Below are positions 35,136-46,670 of a DNA stretch of 64,000 nucleotides, one piece after another. The DNA lies in contig VUYT01000049.1 in the NCBI GenBank assembly GCA_008802785.1, positions 1-64,000 of the forward strand, read 5' to 3'. Source of the DNA: Symmetrospora coprosmae. Taxonomy: Eukaryota > Basidiomycota > Cystobasidiomycetes > Symmetrosporaceae. Numbering within the stretch: the stretch's first letter is position 1; each line of letters starts with the position of its first letter. Below the pieces are notes generated by a model. It saw nothing but the letters and a program-made list of their open reading frames with translations. It ran no database searches and was not told the DNA's origin. The position numbers and the translations under genes were made by a program.

Positions 35136-35782
35136 GAAGGCGGGGCCTGCGCGACTAGGTAAGCGCGGCTCGGAGGGATGTAGCGATTGCGATGTGAGCC
35201 TTTCCGGCTGTAGTGGATGCCTATGCTGTCAATGCGATCTTCATTATCTGGTGCGAATGCGGTTTCTTCGAGCGGGCTGTGCTGTGCCTGGCTTGTCCTC
35301 GCTGTGAGCCTCCAAGGTCCAAGGCAGGGGCGCGTTGGCGAGCTGATCAGCTGAAACGGGTTGCCTTCTCGTCAGTCAACTCAGCTGAAGCGATACTCAC
35401 AGATTCCACCCAAGTACGTACAGCGCGGAGATGAGCGCTATCTGCCGGGCACTTGGGATACTGCCGTGCTTATGCCCTGCGTGGCGCGGGAGGCTGACGT
35501 GCAACTGCGGGTGTGCACCCATCCCCTTCCCTCCGTCTCCCAGCAGCCACCCACCTCTCGACAGACAGAACAGCATGTGAGCAGCGCAGCCCGGAAGATT
35601 GTCCGCACGGCGGTCCATCTGCTGACGTTCACCCGGCTCGTATGCTCGTTGCGCCTCATTGCCTCGTCCAGGTCGGGCTCACCAGAGTGCGTGCAGGCAG
35701 GCACCTTCTCCTGCCGAGCGTCTGGCACAATACAGGGCAACCCGAGCTGATGCTCGCGCCTCTCCTGCTGACCGCACGACAG
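35136..35782. other. divergent promoter region, probably holding the first SNARE exon
   Basis: 647 bp between the GPI14 start and the first certain synaptobrevin exon. The initiator exon of the SNARE gene must lie here or just downstream, but I could not place it with confidence. Confidence 0.4.
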
Positions 35783-36442
35783 ACCGTACGACCCATATGT
35801 GCCTTCCCCTTCTGGCTCCCAGCCAGGCTCAGCGGGCCGCCAGCCCGGCTCGGCGGGACAGCAGCCAGGCTCAGCGGGTGGCAGCAGTGGAGGAGCAGGC
35901 AACGCGCGGACAGCGGCCATCCAGGCAGAGATTGACAACACGGTCAACATCATGCAGGAGAACATCAAGAAGGTCGCGCAGAGGGGGGAGCGGCTCGACA
36001 CGCTGCAGGACAAGACGGGTGGGTCCCGGCAGCTTGCGCAGTACGGCAGCGACGCCTAGGCCAAGCGACTGACTGTGGCTCGACTCACGTTATGCAGACA
36101 CGCTCGCGGTGTCCGCACAAGGCTTCAGGCGCGGGGCGAACCGGGTGCGGAAGGCAATGTGGTGGAAGGTGCGTGCGGGGCCTCGGCCGTGTGGGCGCCT
36201 GGCAGACGTGCACCTGGACTGACTGTCTCGATTAACCCACGCACACAGGACATGAAGATGCGCCTGCTCATCATTGCGGGCATTGTCATCCTCATCATTG
36301 TCATAGTTGGTGCGTCTAGAGAGGAGGGCGGCGATCTCACAGTCAGCAAGCAGCACGCTGTGGCTCCCGCTGACATGCACCTTCTCTCTCGCGCGCGCCA
36401 CTTCCTATACGCTGCATAGTCCCAATCGTCATCAAGAAATGA
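35783..36442 (+). CDS. synaptobrevin / v-SNARE (VAMP, Snc1-type), 5' end unresolved
   Basis: Four certain exons (about 35783-36018, 36098-36168, 36249-36309, 36420-36442). The N-terminal region is proline- and glycine-rich with three QPGSAG units. The R-SNARE motif runs from [20 protein letters not shown] through [20 protein letters not shown] to [20 protein letters not shown], with Arg at the zero layer (AQRGERL). A tail anchor [18 protein letters not shown] and VPIVIKK complete the protein. It drives fusion of Golgi-derived vesicles with the plasma membrane or endosomes. The first listed exon has no in-frame ATG; it must be spliced to an upstream initiator exon, or start inside the repeat region. 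Confidence 0.88.
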
Positions 36443-37696
36443 GATGAGTCGCACGACAGTTCGGGCGGGAACGCTTTCGAGCGTGAGTATGGAGTCGATT
36501 CGAGCCGGAGCTTCTTGCAACCGACTGACATCGGATGCGGATGCAGCCATTGGTCCCATCTCTCCTCCCTCGGGTTCGAGTGCTTCTTGAGCTCAGTACA
36601 GCGCTGGTCGACCTGAGATGTAGCTCGAGCTCGAGCCCTGGAGCCGGGTCTCAGGGACGGGCCGGCGTTTCCACCACCCCTTTCCCCCTTCCACCGCCAC
36701 TATGGACGCGCTCTCCTTCGCAAAAGCTCAGAGACAGTGCCCCTATTGGCACCTCTCCCTCCCCTCCTTCTTCCTCACAGCCACCGGACTGTCGTGCATA
36801 CGGCCCTGCTTCATTCAGGCCCTTCCCCCTCCGTCCCTTCAACCAACTTCCTTCCGACCGAGTATACCTACTCATGACCTCAGAGACGCCAAAGTTACCT
36901 GAGTCACAAGGCCCAAACATCCGCTGTGTCGCGTTCGTCTGTCGCTCTCGCTTCCGTGTTGATACAAGTCGTCTGTGCCAATGTCTTCAAAGCTCGCTCA
37001 CTCTATGCGATGGACCGCCTGCAGCCAGCGCAGACAGGCTGTCGCTTGCCATGGTTTGCAAAGAACAGCCTGCGCCCCCCTGCGCAAAGCTCAGCACGCC
37101 AGCTTTGCATTGTGGATGGCGACTCAGCCATAGTGTCAGCCTCAACGAGGCACGTGCTCCCCGCGAGTGTTACGAGTACCCGCTTGGCTGCCCTTGCTCT
37201 TCTCGACGGGAGAGCTTCAGCCGTCTCACCACCAGCAGGGAGAACAGAGGCTGGCAGATTGGAGGGTACCGCAGAGGTTGTTGCGCGCTCGGATAGACGG
37301 AAGTGCCTGCCACCCAGAACCGCAAGGGCAAGAAGGGCGGTCGCACCGAGGAGAAGCGGCCAAGACTACAAGCACGGGAGGAGCGCAGGGTGAGCACCCA
37401 TTGAAGCAGCGTAGCGAGCCGCAGACACTGATGCAAGCGTGCGCTATACAGTACAGACTGCATCGGTCCTGCTTCGACGCCCTGAGCCCTGTCTGCCCTC
37501 GCATGCTCCTCACCACCAAAGGCAGTGACGGGTGTCGGACCTGACAGCGTGCTTGGACGCAGCAGCAACAGCTCCGACCGCGCGGTGGACCGCGGCGGGC
37601 AGCGGGTGCAGCAGCGGATACTGGTAGTCCAGGATACGTCCGCGGAGGTGGAGAGAGGGAGACGCCTCCCTCTGCCTGGTGGTCACCTTCCAGACA
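36443..37696. other. long intergenic stretch
   Basis: 1,254 bp between the SNARE gene and the large Ser-rich gene. Open frames of up to about 250 codons occur on both strands, but their composition shifts and no motif is recognisable. They look like GC-rich chance frames. A short basic stretch near 37310-37390 (plus) is the only mildly protein-like part. Confidence 0.4.
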
Positions 37697-40600
37697 ATGC
37701 TCCAGAGCTCGTCCGTCCTCATCCTCGTCGTCCTCGTCGGCTCGACCGTGGTCATTGTCGCCCTCGCCGTCTCGAGGAGGAGAGCCCGTCAGCGCAGGCA
37801 GGCAGAGAGGAAGCGCCGCTTGCTGGGCATACCGGATCCAGTGCATCCAGCTCCGAAGGGCAGCACCATCACCAGCACCAGCAGCGCCGTCAGCTTGCGG
37901 AGTCGTTCCCTCTCCCTTCCCGGAGTGCGGAGGCGATTCACCCAGACCTGGTCGAACCTCTTCCCGCCGCTCGCTCTCGCCCTTGCAGACCACGACAGCA
38001 GCAGCGCCCAGCCCAGCAAGGCAGAAGAATCCACCATGAGCGCAAAGAAGCGGAATGGGCCGTCCCGCCTCCCGTCCGCTGGCGCCGCATCCCCATCAGC
38101 CGCGAACTCATCTTCGCCACTCCACACCTTGACCACCCTCGCGTCACCCCCAGTCCCAGCAACTGGCGTGCTCAGCCCCACATCCTCCAACAAGAAAGCC
38201 TCTGCACGATCCACTCCGGTCGGCAAAGGCAGCCGAAAAGCGAGCATGTCAAAGCCGAAGACGAGCCTGCCGAGTGTACGCTCAATAGGCATACAGGTGC
38301 CCTCGCCAATACCATCGGATGACGACGAGGCGACCACTACGCAGGCAGTCAGGCGGATATCAAGTACTCATGCGGAAGGACGCGAGGCAGGAGGGCAAGA
38401 CTCGGCTTCAACAGGCAACGGAGCCGCGCAGCCATCGACAGCATCTACACCGTCGAAACCGACGCCGCCACCGACAGCGACTTTGTCGCCATTTTCGTCT
38501 CCCTTGCCAAGCATTGGAGAGGCTGTCTCAACAAGCGCATCGCCACAGAGTGCAAGAGATGCGGTCCCTCATCCGAATGGGTTCGCAGCAGAAGCAGGCG
38601 ATAGCACGAGGTCCCCGGACCCGAGCTCCTCGCCTGAGCTGCACTCATCTCCCTCTATGAATACCTTGAACGAGACTCCATCCCGCTCTGGTCGCAAAGC
38701 GCGCCGTACCTCGGGCCGCCAGCAGTCTCAGGTTGCGATCCCAGGCCTGACGCCATCCGTGTCCATTTCGACCGAGCAGCTCCGGCCAAGTCAAGCCTCG
38801 ACCAATTCCGCGTCGCCCACCACACCCATCGCTGCAGCGGCTGTATCCGAGTCTCCGCAAACCTATCATGGTCCAACTCTTGCCGGGTTGGGAATCGCCG
38901 ACAACGAGAGACACAACAGCAATTCTGGCTCATCCTCCTCGTCCGCTGCGCCCTCGGTGCCTGCTTCCACCCATATCTCGCAGTCCAACTCGCGGGACCA
39001 CTCGATATCGGGCCGCTCCGCATCGTACTCCGTTTCGACAAGCGATACAGCCGCAACGAGCTTCGATCATCTCGATGCAGGGCAGGAGAGTCCGGTGCGG
39101 AAGGACGCAGACAGAGCCAGCAGCAGTAACGGACGGCAGGAGGGTCCATCCACAGCGGAGCCATACTGCTTTCACAGCTCGTTCCGGGCCGAGGTAGAGC
39201 AAGCTCGGCCCGAGCCGAAAAGAGGTGCGCATCAGCGACAGCAATCTTACTCTGCTGCGAGGAAGAACAGAGAGCTGTCTCTGCCTACACCGCCAGATAG
39301 CGAGCCACGGCGTCGCCCCACGCAGCAGCGCAGCCAGCATGCCTCGCCGCTGGATGCACGTTTTAGTAGCATGCAGTCGCCCTCGCTCGCACTCCGTCAA
39401 CCTCCCTTGCCATACTTACACTCTCCGAACCAGGCAATGCTTGCTCAACAGCAGCAGCACAATCACCAGCAGCAGTACCTGTCGATGCTCCAGCAGCAGC
39501 AGCGGTATCAGCAAGCGGCGCAACAACAGCAACAACAACAACAACAGCAGCAACAGCAACAGTTGCGAGAGCAGCAGCAACAGCAGTACGGCTACATTGT
39601 GCAAAAGGCGTATCAAGACGCGTTTGCTGGCGCAATGCTGCAGCAGCAGCGGATGGCACAGCAGGCGAGTGGCATTGCGCCCGCCGACTATGGCATGCAG
39701 TTTTCAGCCTCGAGTTCCCGGGGAGCGTCACCTGCTGCTGCTCCGCCGCCGGCCATGGCCGCTGGTCAGATCTCCAGGCCAGCATCTCCTCTCACCTTTC
39801 CATCGCTGTCACCCAGTCCGGCTAACACTACGGAGGGAGCGACCAACGGATGCGTGCTGCCTGGCTCGCACCAGCTACCTCAAGCCGGACATCCGGCCGC
39901 ACAGCCCTTAGAGATCCTCCATTCCATGCAGGAGCTGCAGAGCCAGTTGCAGTCCGCACACGCAGGTGTGATGCTCCCGCAGATGTCTCCAGCATTCCCG
40001 AATGGACAACGGACCATTCCGCCTTCGCCGTCCTTGTCGCCTTCGCCTGCTCTAGCCTCGGTGGGCTGGTCACATCCGCCTAGCCCCTCTGTTCACGGAG
40101 GTCAGCCCTCGCCTGCGCTTGTGAGCGCGGTCCACATGCTGTATCAGCCGATCCCTTCCCCCGCAACTCCGCAGATGAGCTTGCTCAATACCTCAGCCTA
40201 CCCGCCAAGCGACTATGCTCAGCATCATTCTGTATCTGCCTCGTCACCAGGCTGGATGCATAGCCCGAGTCTCGTTTCGCCGCAGCATGCATCGATGTCC
40301 GGCACGCCAGCATACGGCAGTGCGGTGCATCCTGCCGCCTCGCAAGGTCCGCTCGGTCTGCGCCAGAGCACTGGCAGGTTGCGGCAGGACACTTTCGGAG
40401 ATTCAGAGAGGCTGGGTAAGGCCCGCAGCACTCGCAGGGCCAGCCGAGGCGGCCAGGCCGATGGATCAGACGGAGGAGATTTACGCGGGAGCGATGATGC
40501 GGGAATATCGCTCGCTTCTCCACAAGCACGTCGTCCTTCGTTCGGCGCTTCGCGTGGTAGGAGACAGTCCCTGGCTCCGCCACCCTTATCGTCAGCAACG

Positions 40601-41655
40601 CCAACCAAGAAGCAGCCGCATGCGGACTTCCCCCAAGATCGCTCGATCACGCCTGACTTGGAGACGCTTGACTCCTTGAAAGACAGGGAGGACGACACGC
40701 TCGCCGTATCCGAGATCTTGGCCAAGATGAAGGCCATGGAGGCTGTGCTTGAGCGAAGAGGCAAGGAGCTCGAGCTCGCTACCTGGCGCGTCAAGTGTGG
40801 CGATGTCGACCGCTTGAATATGGAGACGGAGCACCAGAAGGCGCTCAACCACTTCTACGAGCGAGCAGAGAGAGCAGAAGCGAGGCTCAGACTGGCAGAT
40901 GAGGGTGGAAATCGGCCGATCAATGGCGGCTCTTCGCCTTCGTTGCCTGCTCGTGGGATCTATGATCAGCCTACATCAAGCGAGGCAAGCACGGACGGTG
41001 TGGATGAGTCTGATGATGGAAACATCGAGAGTCGGGTGGGTGCCTCTCCAGTCTATGTCGGGTTGGCTGGACAAGCTGACCTGCTTGCGTTGTTTAGCGC
41101 GCTCGCCGCCCCTCGGGCTCCGTCTCGAATGGCACACCTGGCTTGACTGAGTTCCAGTCACCCATGACGGCGTCCTACTCAAGCTATACGGTATCGCCTT
41201 CTCTCGATACGCCTCTGCGACACCCGCCCCACCCTTTCAAGCAGTCCAAAAAGGGGCGCCGTGCGAAGCGCAGCGAACCAACCGCGAACGACCCCTTCTC
41301 GGTCAATCGCTTCCGCAGCCACCACTCCGAGGTGTCAAGTGACGCTGGTCACGACAGCAGCGATAGTGACGACTTGGAGATTGTGCTCAGTCGCAGCCGC
41401 AGTCCAAGCCTGGGTCCAGTCGTGCCGAGCGACCAACTGCACAACCTGCCCTCGCTAAGCGACCCTGCAAGTAAGGCTGTCGGTCTAGGCGTCGTCATGG
41501 CTAGCTCGGACGCCGACATCGATCATGAGAGCGCCCTGCCTGCGAATTACGTCGGCTCCATCCCCTCATTCAGCTTCTCCCGCCCGCCAACATCACCCAC
41601 ACCACTCGAGCCCGCGCAAAACCCACTAGATGCTCACTCACCTGATGGACAATGA
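37697..41655 (+). CDS. large Ser/Gln-rich protein with an N-terminal membrane anchor
   Basis: Two exons (37697-41035 and 41098-41655) over a 62 nt intron give 1,298 residues. The N-terminus SSSVLILVVLVGSTVVIVAL is a clear membrane segment followed by basic RRRARQRRQAERKRR, so the rest should be cytosolic (type III topology). Residues 90-550 are Ser/Thr/Pro-rich and probably disordered. A Gln-rich region with near-pure Gln runs lies around residues 590-640. A coiled coil near residues 990-1070 (ILAKMKAMEAVLERRGKELE, then HQKALNHFYERAERAEARL) is the only structured-looking part. The C-terminus has a basic/Ser patch and acidic SDSDDLEIVLS. I do not recognise the family. Confidence 0.75.
39441..39600 (+). 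repeat. CAG/CAA trinucleotide tract (polyglutamine)
   Basis: Interrupted CAG and CAA codons coding for several Gln runs, the longest about 14 residues, within the large Ser-rich gene. Mixed codons would stabilise it against slippage. Confidence 0.85.
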
Positions 41656-41977
41656 CCCTCCGCTGCAGATTACCCGTACCTCTTGACGTCATGCTCTCCC
41701 CTGCTGTTCTCGTTGTTGTCATCAACAGACCCCTATGACGCAATGCGCAGGGTCATGTGCAGGGCAAATCGTGCTGACTTGCGTATCCCTAGCGAAACTA
41801 ACGGATCCGCAGGTTGTCGTACGCTAACTTACACATGCTGGCTCGGCTAACGCCCCTTTTCCTGCCGGTATGCATGTGTTAAGCGAGGTCCTCCATGGTC
41901 CTGGAAGATCGGAGCTTGTATAAAAGCGGTACCGCTTCGATCTGCTCCTTTCTCCTCTTCTTTCCTTCCCAGGCAAC
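41656..41977. other. intergenic stretch
   Basis: The 3' flank of the Ser-rich gene. It ends in a plausible core promoter with a TATA box at 41919 and a pyrimidine-rich stretch before an ATG at 41978. Confidence 0.4.
41919..41926 (+). promoter_or_regulatory. TATA box
   Basis: A good TATA box (TATAAAAG) about 52 bp upstream of the ATG at 41978, followed by a C/T-rich initiator-like stretch. That ATG opens a very short frame, which fits the degenerate gene downstream. Confidence 0.5.
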
Positions 41978-42176
41978 ATGGCCTCTTTGAGCTTTGGCTA
42001 ACGGTTCGCGATCCATTCTACAGCAGTACTCTCGAAAGAGGCCTGGGCCCACGCAAAAGCCCCTTTCGGACTCTGCCTCGTGCAGCTGATGGCGCGAGTG
42101 GCGAACGCAACGGCGTCAAGCAGCCTCTGCTTGCCTCGGAGGCCGGAAGCTGGTCGGCCGCCATCTGCCCGAAGGG

Positions 42177-44192
42177 ATGGCTATCCTGGCCGTCAATGTG
42201 GCCACACTCCCTCAGATGCGCTACGTTGTCTTGCTCAATGCCGGCGAGCTGAGCCATGCATTCCGACCGAATGGAGTCCAGCAGGGCGGAGCGAGTGCTC
42301 GCCTCTGCGCTAGCTTCGATTCGCTCGCCTCTCCGAATTCGACGCGATCTTCTCCCCGTGGCGTCGCAGGAGGCGGTTCTCCCTTCTCATATATACGCAC
42401 GTACCGGGACGTCGCCTACGACGGCTACTGTCTCGCGGTCCCGGGCGCCGGCCGCGAAGATGACATCGTCCCTAGATCCAGAAAGGCGGAGCCCCTGACT
42501 GCATCTAAGATAACCTCACACTCCATGCAGGGACGGCCTGCTTCACGTCCTGTGGAAGATGGTGTATGTCGGCATTAAGTCGCTCTTTGGCATCTCCTGG
42601 AGAGCCAAGGACACGTCAAGAATCCCCTCCTGGGACGAGAGCTTCGCCAAAGTCGAGTTCTCGACGAGGGCCGACGCGAGCAGCTCAAAGAGCAGGTCGG
42701 GTCTACATCCGGGCTCGCGGCGAGATCCAGACGATAATGGTTGCCTACTACCAAGCCAACCTCGCAGAGTGGGTACTTCTCTGACAATCTGTACTTCAGA
42801 CTGATGGCTGATGGCCTTCGTGTGCATGCAGGGCGAAGGAGTAAGGAAGGAGGAGAGGCAGGGGATCAAGCAAAAGGAAAGGAGTGAAGAATGTTGCAGC
42901 ATGACCCAAAGGAGCGTGGCAGAGACAGAAGACAACAGCAGCAAGAGAGACGAGAGAAGTATCCGTGGCACCGGCAACTCCAATTGTCGTCAGTAAGGGC
43001 TGTGAGGACGGCCATCGCCGCCGTACAAACGCACACGGTCGTGCCCCGGAAGTCGGTGCATCCCGCCAACGGCACCGTCTCCTATCGTGCCGTCCCGGCC
43101 AACTTCGAGACAGAGTATCCGCACGAGCGAGTCGACAAGATTTTCCCACATACTCTGCCTACCCGCCATCTGGAGGGATCGAGGACAGCGCGATAGAGCT
43201 GCACTGGCTGTCGTAACGAACCGACTCGAGGTGAGCTTTGACCTTCCCCGCTCGTAGTACCCGCATCCTCCCCACGCTCGGATCTAGAATAAAAATGCTG
43301 CTGACGATGCGGCGTCTTCGTCTGTCGTAGGTCGAGCAGGACTTCTGCGCGGAAGCTCTCGGTCTCACCTCCCGAGACGCTCTGCTCGATGACCAGCTCT
43401 GCCGCGGCCTCTACTTGACGCAGAACCATCATGCGAACCGGCTGACGCACGACAACCTCATGAACACGACCCTCGAGAAAACGTACGACAATGACCTCTT
43501 CAAGGCGCCCAAGGTTCTTCTCAAGTACCTCTCAAGCAGGCAAACGAGGGGAAGGTCATCGATATCTTCCTCGGCCATCAGTACAGGATGCCACTCAAGA
43601 CGAAAGACCTGGCAAAAATCATTCGTGGAGCGACGGTCTCCGATGACTCGACATTCTCCTTCATCCGCGGGTAAGTGTGCTCGCCTGTCTACAGTCTCCG
43701 AGTTCTGGCTTCGTTCTCGCTGATGCCAGTCTGACATCCACAGGGCCGCCGACACCACGTAGGTTACCTCGGCTCAAACCCTACACGTCTTGGATAAGGC
43801 TGACAGCACCCACTTGTATTCAGTGGCTCGTACAGAGCTGCGGGAGAAGCGCAGAAGACAAACGTCTCGCCGGCACTCAAGGACCGACCTTTCGACTACC
43901 TGGTGTCCTTCACCTTCGGCGAAGTCAAGGGCTTGTGAGTTAGCCATCAGGTCTTCGTTCCGCTATCGCTTCTTCTGAGCAAAGCGAAGGTGTCCATCGC
44001 AGCGTGAACAACGGAGTCGCTGCGACCGACGACTGGACGTGGATCAAGACCTACGACGAGGCATTTGTCGTAAGGACTCCAGTGAACCTCGAGCACGAGT
44101 ACGGCTGGACCAGGCCCCTCTTCCCTGGCGAGGAACAGGCGGACGACCAGGTTGATGGCGGTGCAGGCAGCCAGGAGGAAGACGACGAGTAG
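42177..44192 (+). pseudogene. degenerate multi-exon gene, family unknown
   Basis: Several protein-like blocks lie on the plus strand in order but in changing frames: SYIRTYRDVAYDGYCLAVPG near 42400; VAYYQANLAE near 42750; ANGTVSYRAVPANFETEYPH near 43100; a long well-formed block from 43330 with EQDFCAEALGLTSRDALLDD and LTHDNLMNTTLEKTYDNDLF, continued by KVIDIFLGHQYRMPLKTKDL and GATVSDDSTFSFIRG near 43650; and a final acidic exon at 44004-44192 with DDWTWIKTYDEAFVVRTPVN. Some frame changes can be introns (good GT/AG pairs exist), but at least two or three cannot. I therefore read it as a decayed host gene, or a poorly assembled one. I recognise no family, and see nothing viral or toxin-like in it. 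Confidence 0.5.
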
Positions 44193-44769
44193 GCTTTGCT
44201 CCTACCTCAGAAAAGCACAACTCAGTCTGTCCCCACGTGCATCACCCTCTTTTGTCTTCCCGCGCTTTACCATCTACTACAGGCATCTGATACGTTGTAC
44301 TGCTATCCACCATCGTAGCCAGTCCCTCGTTAATTCAGTCCCTCACATTTGCCCGAACCGCCGTGCCGCGTTCTTCTTATCCAGATCGGGCTATACACTG
44401 CAAACATGAGCACATACTTGCGGGCTTCCGCTTCATTCCTGACTGTTGCTGGCCCTCGCTGGGCCTTGCTGGGCTCTGCTAACCTTTGCTGGCCTTTGCT
44501 GGCCTTTGCTGGCCTTTGCTGGCCTTTGCTGGCATTTGCTGGCATTTGCTGGGCCTTGCTAGGCTACGAAGGATCTACCCACACCTCCCAGGCGATAGCT
44601 TTCTAGCGCGGACATTCTCGTGCACGAGACATTAGCAAGCAGCTCGTGCTGTACTTCAGAAAAAGGTACGTATAGACTGTATTGCGAGGCAGCTGAGCAT
44701 GGCGCGCGAACCGAAGGCGCAGGAAGCACAAAAAGAACTAGTCCATGCAGAGGCAGACAGTCATGCCTG
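44193..44769. other. intergenic stretch with minisatellite
   Basis: The 3' flanks of the degenerate gene (plus) and the lipase-like gene (minus). It contains the 10-bp tandem repeat listed separately. Confidence 0.5.
44446..44565 (+). repeat. 10-bp minisatellite
   Basis: About twelve tandem units of a 10-bp sequence of the form ctttgctggc. The six central units are nearly identical and the outer ones are diverged, the usual pattern of unequal exchange or slippage. Confidence 0.9.
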
Positions 44770-46112
44770 CTAGAAACCCTTGTCCCTGAACCCACACGAG
44801 CCTGGAGCGACGAAGTAGAATTGGTGGTCCTTGGCCGACGAGCCGTTGCCCAGGCAAGTGCTGTTCTCGTTGTTACCGTAGCAGCTGTGCAATGATGAAG
44901 TCGGGCCGGTCAGCCAGGGTCGAGCGAAAAGATAGCAGACTGCGGTTATGCTTACTTGACGAGCCACTGAGACTTGTCACCGTGGATGTGCACCTTGCTG
45001 CCAACGTGATAATATGCATTGAAGGGAATCTGCTGTACCATCTTATCGTTGCCGGAAACGAGACTCTGGCCGGCGAGAACCCTGATGTTGCGCGGGTCAG
45101 CGGAGACAGCTCGAGCGCGTTATTCAGGTACGAGAAGCAGATGAACGCACTGGAACAGATTGTCGTAGCGGACGACCGATGCGTAATTGAAGGCCCGTGG
45201 CATGCCCTGGTTGTGCGAATAGTGGACCAAATTGCGCGCACCGAGGTCGAGACCAGCAAGAGCAGCGACGGCGCCACCAACGCCGAGTCCTGAAACTGAG
45301 AAAAGCAAACCGCTCTCCTGATTTGAGAGGGAGAGAGCGCACGTTAGGGTGATAGTCGTAATGAGGAGACGGGCGGCGGGGGACGCGCGAGCCAGACAAG
45401 ACGCACCCTCACTGCCTTTTTGGCGACCTCGAAGTCGTTAGTCGCCTTCTTGACAGCCATGTAAAGCTTGTATACACTGTCCGCAACCATGCAGCCCTGG
45501 CAATTGGGAATCAGGCCCTCGAGGGATTGGTACTCCCAGCTCAAACCCTCAATCGGGTTGCCCTTGAAGACGATGACGATCTGTAAAGAGCAAAGCATAT
45601 CAGAAACTGTCAATGTATCGCTATACATGGAGAGATGCTCACCTTCTCCATGTCCGGGACTTTGGCGATGTATCCTGACTGGCCGACGTTCATGCCCGGG
45701 ACAGGGACGTTGAACTCCTGGAGGACGGTGAAACCCTTGGGAAAGGTGCCAGGGCACGTCTTCCTGAAGTCACCGTATGCAGACATCGAGAGGTAGGCGT
45801 GGAGGCGGGCGTGGTCCTGCTGAGTGGGGCTACGGGTGCGAGCATACATGTCAGTGACGCCTAGGCCGGCCATGTTGCAAATGTCACAGATACGCACTCT
45901 ACTTTCCACCAGGTCATACCGTTCAGGTAGTACCAGTCACTGTGATCAGGTGTATTCCACTCTGCACGCTTGCTGAGATCGGTAGAGGCACCGCCAGACG
46001 TCACGACGTGATCCGCACGTCGGGGCGAGTTCTGGTGGCCCGAAGCAGCCGAGACGAGCCCGATGCTGGCGAGAGCTGCAAGGGCCGATGCGAGGATGAT
46101 TGACTTGACCAT
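44770..46112 (-). CDS. secreted class-3-lipase-like protein lacking the nucleophile serine
   Basis: Six exons (46112-45898, 45829-45643, 45580-45413, 45317-45151, 45081-44956, 44884-44770) give 325 residues with all phases consistent. Order: signal peptide MVKSIILASALAALASIGLV; Ser/Arg-rich propeptide-like part; LHAYLSMSAYGDFRKTCPGT; the strand before the elbow, SGYIAKVPDMEKIVIVFKGN; then LLFSVSGLGVGGAVAALAGL, which aligns to the lipase elbow TGHSLGGALA. The catalytic Ser is replaced by Gly and the preceding His by Leu. Later parts include VGSKVHIHGDKSQWLV and a Cys-containing end (CYGNNENSTC, APGSCGFRDKGF). The fold should be that of fungal class 3 lipases, but hydrolysis is not expected. 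It may be a binding protein, for example of lipid or cell wall; that is inference. Confidence 0.75.
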
Positions 46113-46670
46113 GATTGGACGGTGACTGTGGGTGAGTTCGAGGGGTTTGGGCGCTTTTTCGGTGGATGTATAGGGTCGCAAGAGAGCGTGGGTGAGATAC
46201 GACTGGAAGAGGGGCGAAGGAGGTGAGTAGTTAGGAGAGATGGGAAAGCAGAGGAGAGCAGGAGAGGAAGTCTTCACTTTGTGCTCAGTCAGTGTCAGCG
46301 TGTGCGAGCCAGAAGCGGTGCTGTTGGCGGGCCCTCGAGGTCCTCTCGCAGGCGCGCGCCAAACACCATCAAAACAGAGGCCCTGGCACCCAGTCGCGCA
46401 GCTAAGAATAGAATCGTTCGCGCATTCTTCGGCTCGAGGCCTGCATCACACTGCGCCGCTTTGTCCGCTTGCGCTGCCGCCGCAACCAACGCGGTTCATG
46501 TCATGCGGCGGCGCCTGAGGCGGGCTGTCCGCAGCAAGCCGTTCGCGGAGTCGCAAGCACCCGCTGATGCATCACCACCGCCGGATCGGCAAAGACGCAG
46601 CACGTGCAGAGTCGCGATGACCTCTTCACCTTCTTTCCGCACTCTCATCAACAACAAGGAGAGGACAGAC
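46113..46670. other. intergenic stretch
   Basis: The promoter of the lipase-like gene and the 3' flank of the Ssr4 gene. Long open frames crossing it on the plus strand are antisense to Ssr4. Confidence 0.4.

Noticed and set aside
36535-37393. Two overlapping plus-strand frames of 155-253 codons
   Set aside because: No motif, no consistent composition and no plausible splice partner. Treated as intergenic.
37226-37993. Antisense open frame of 255 codons
   Set aside because: It overlaps the start and membrane anchor of the large Ser-rich protein and has an arbitrary Arg/Gly/Pro composition typical of GC-rich antisense frames.
39225-39911. Alternative-frame Ser/Asn-rich ORF over the glutamine tract
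   Set aside because: A shadow of the CAG/CAA repeat. The Gln frame belongs to the long Ser-rich protein.
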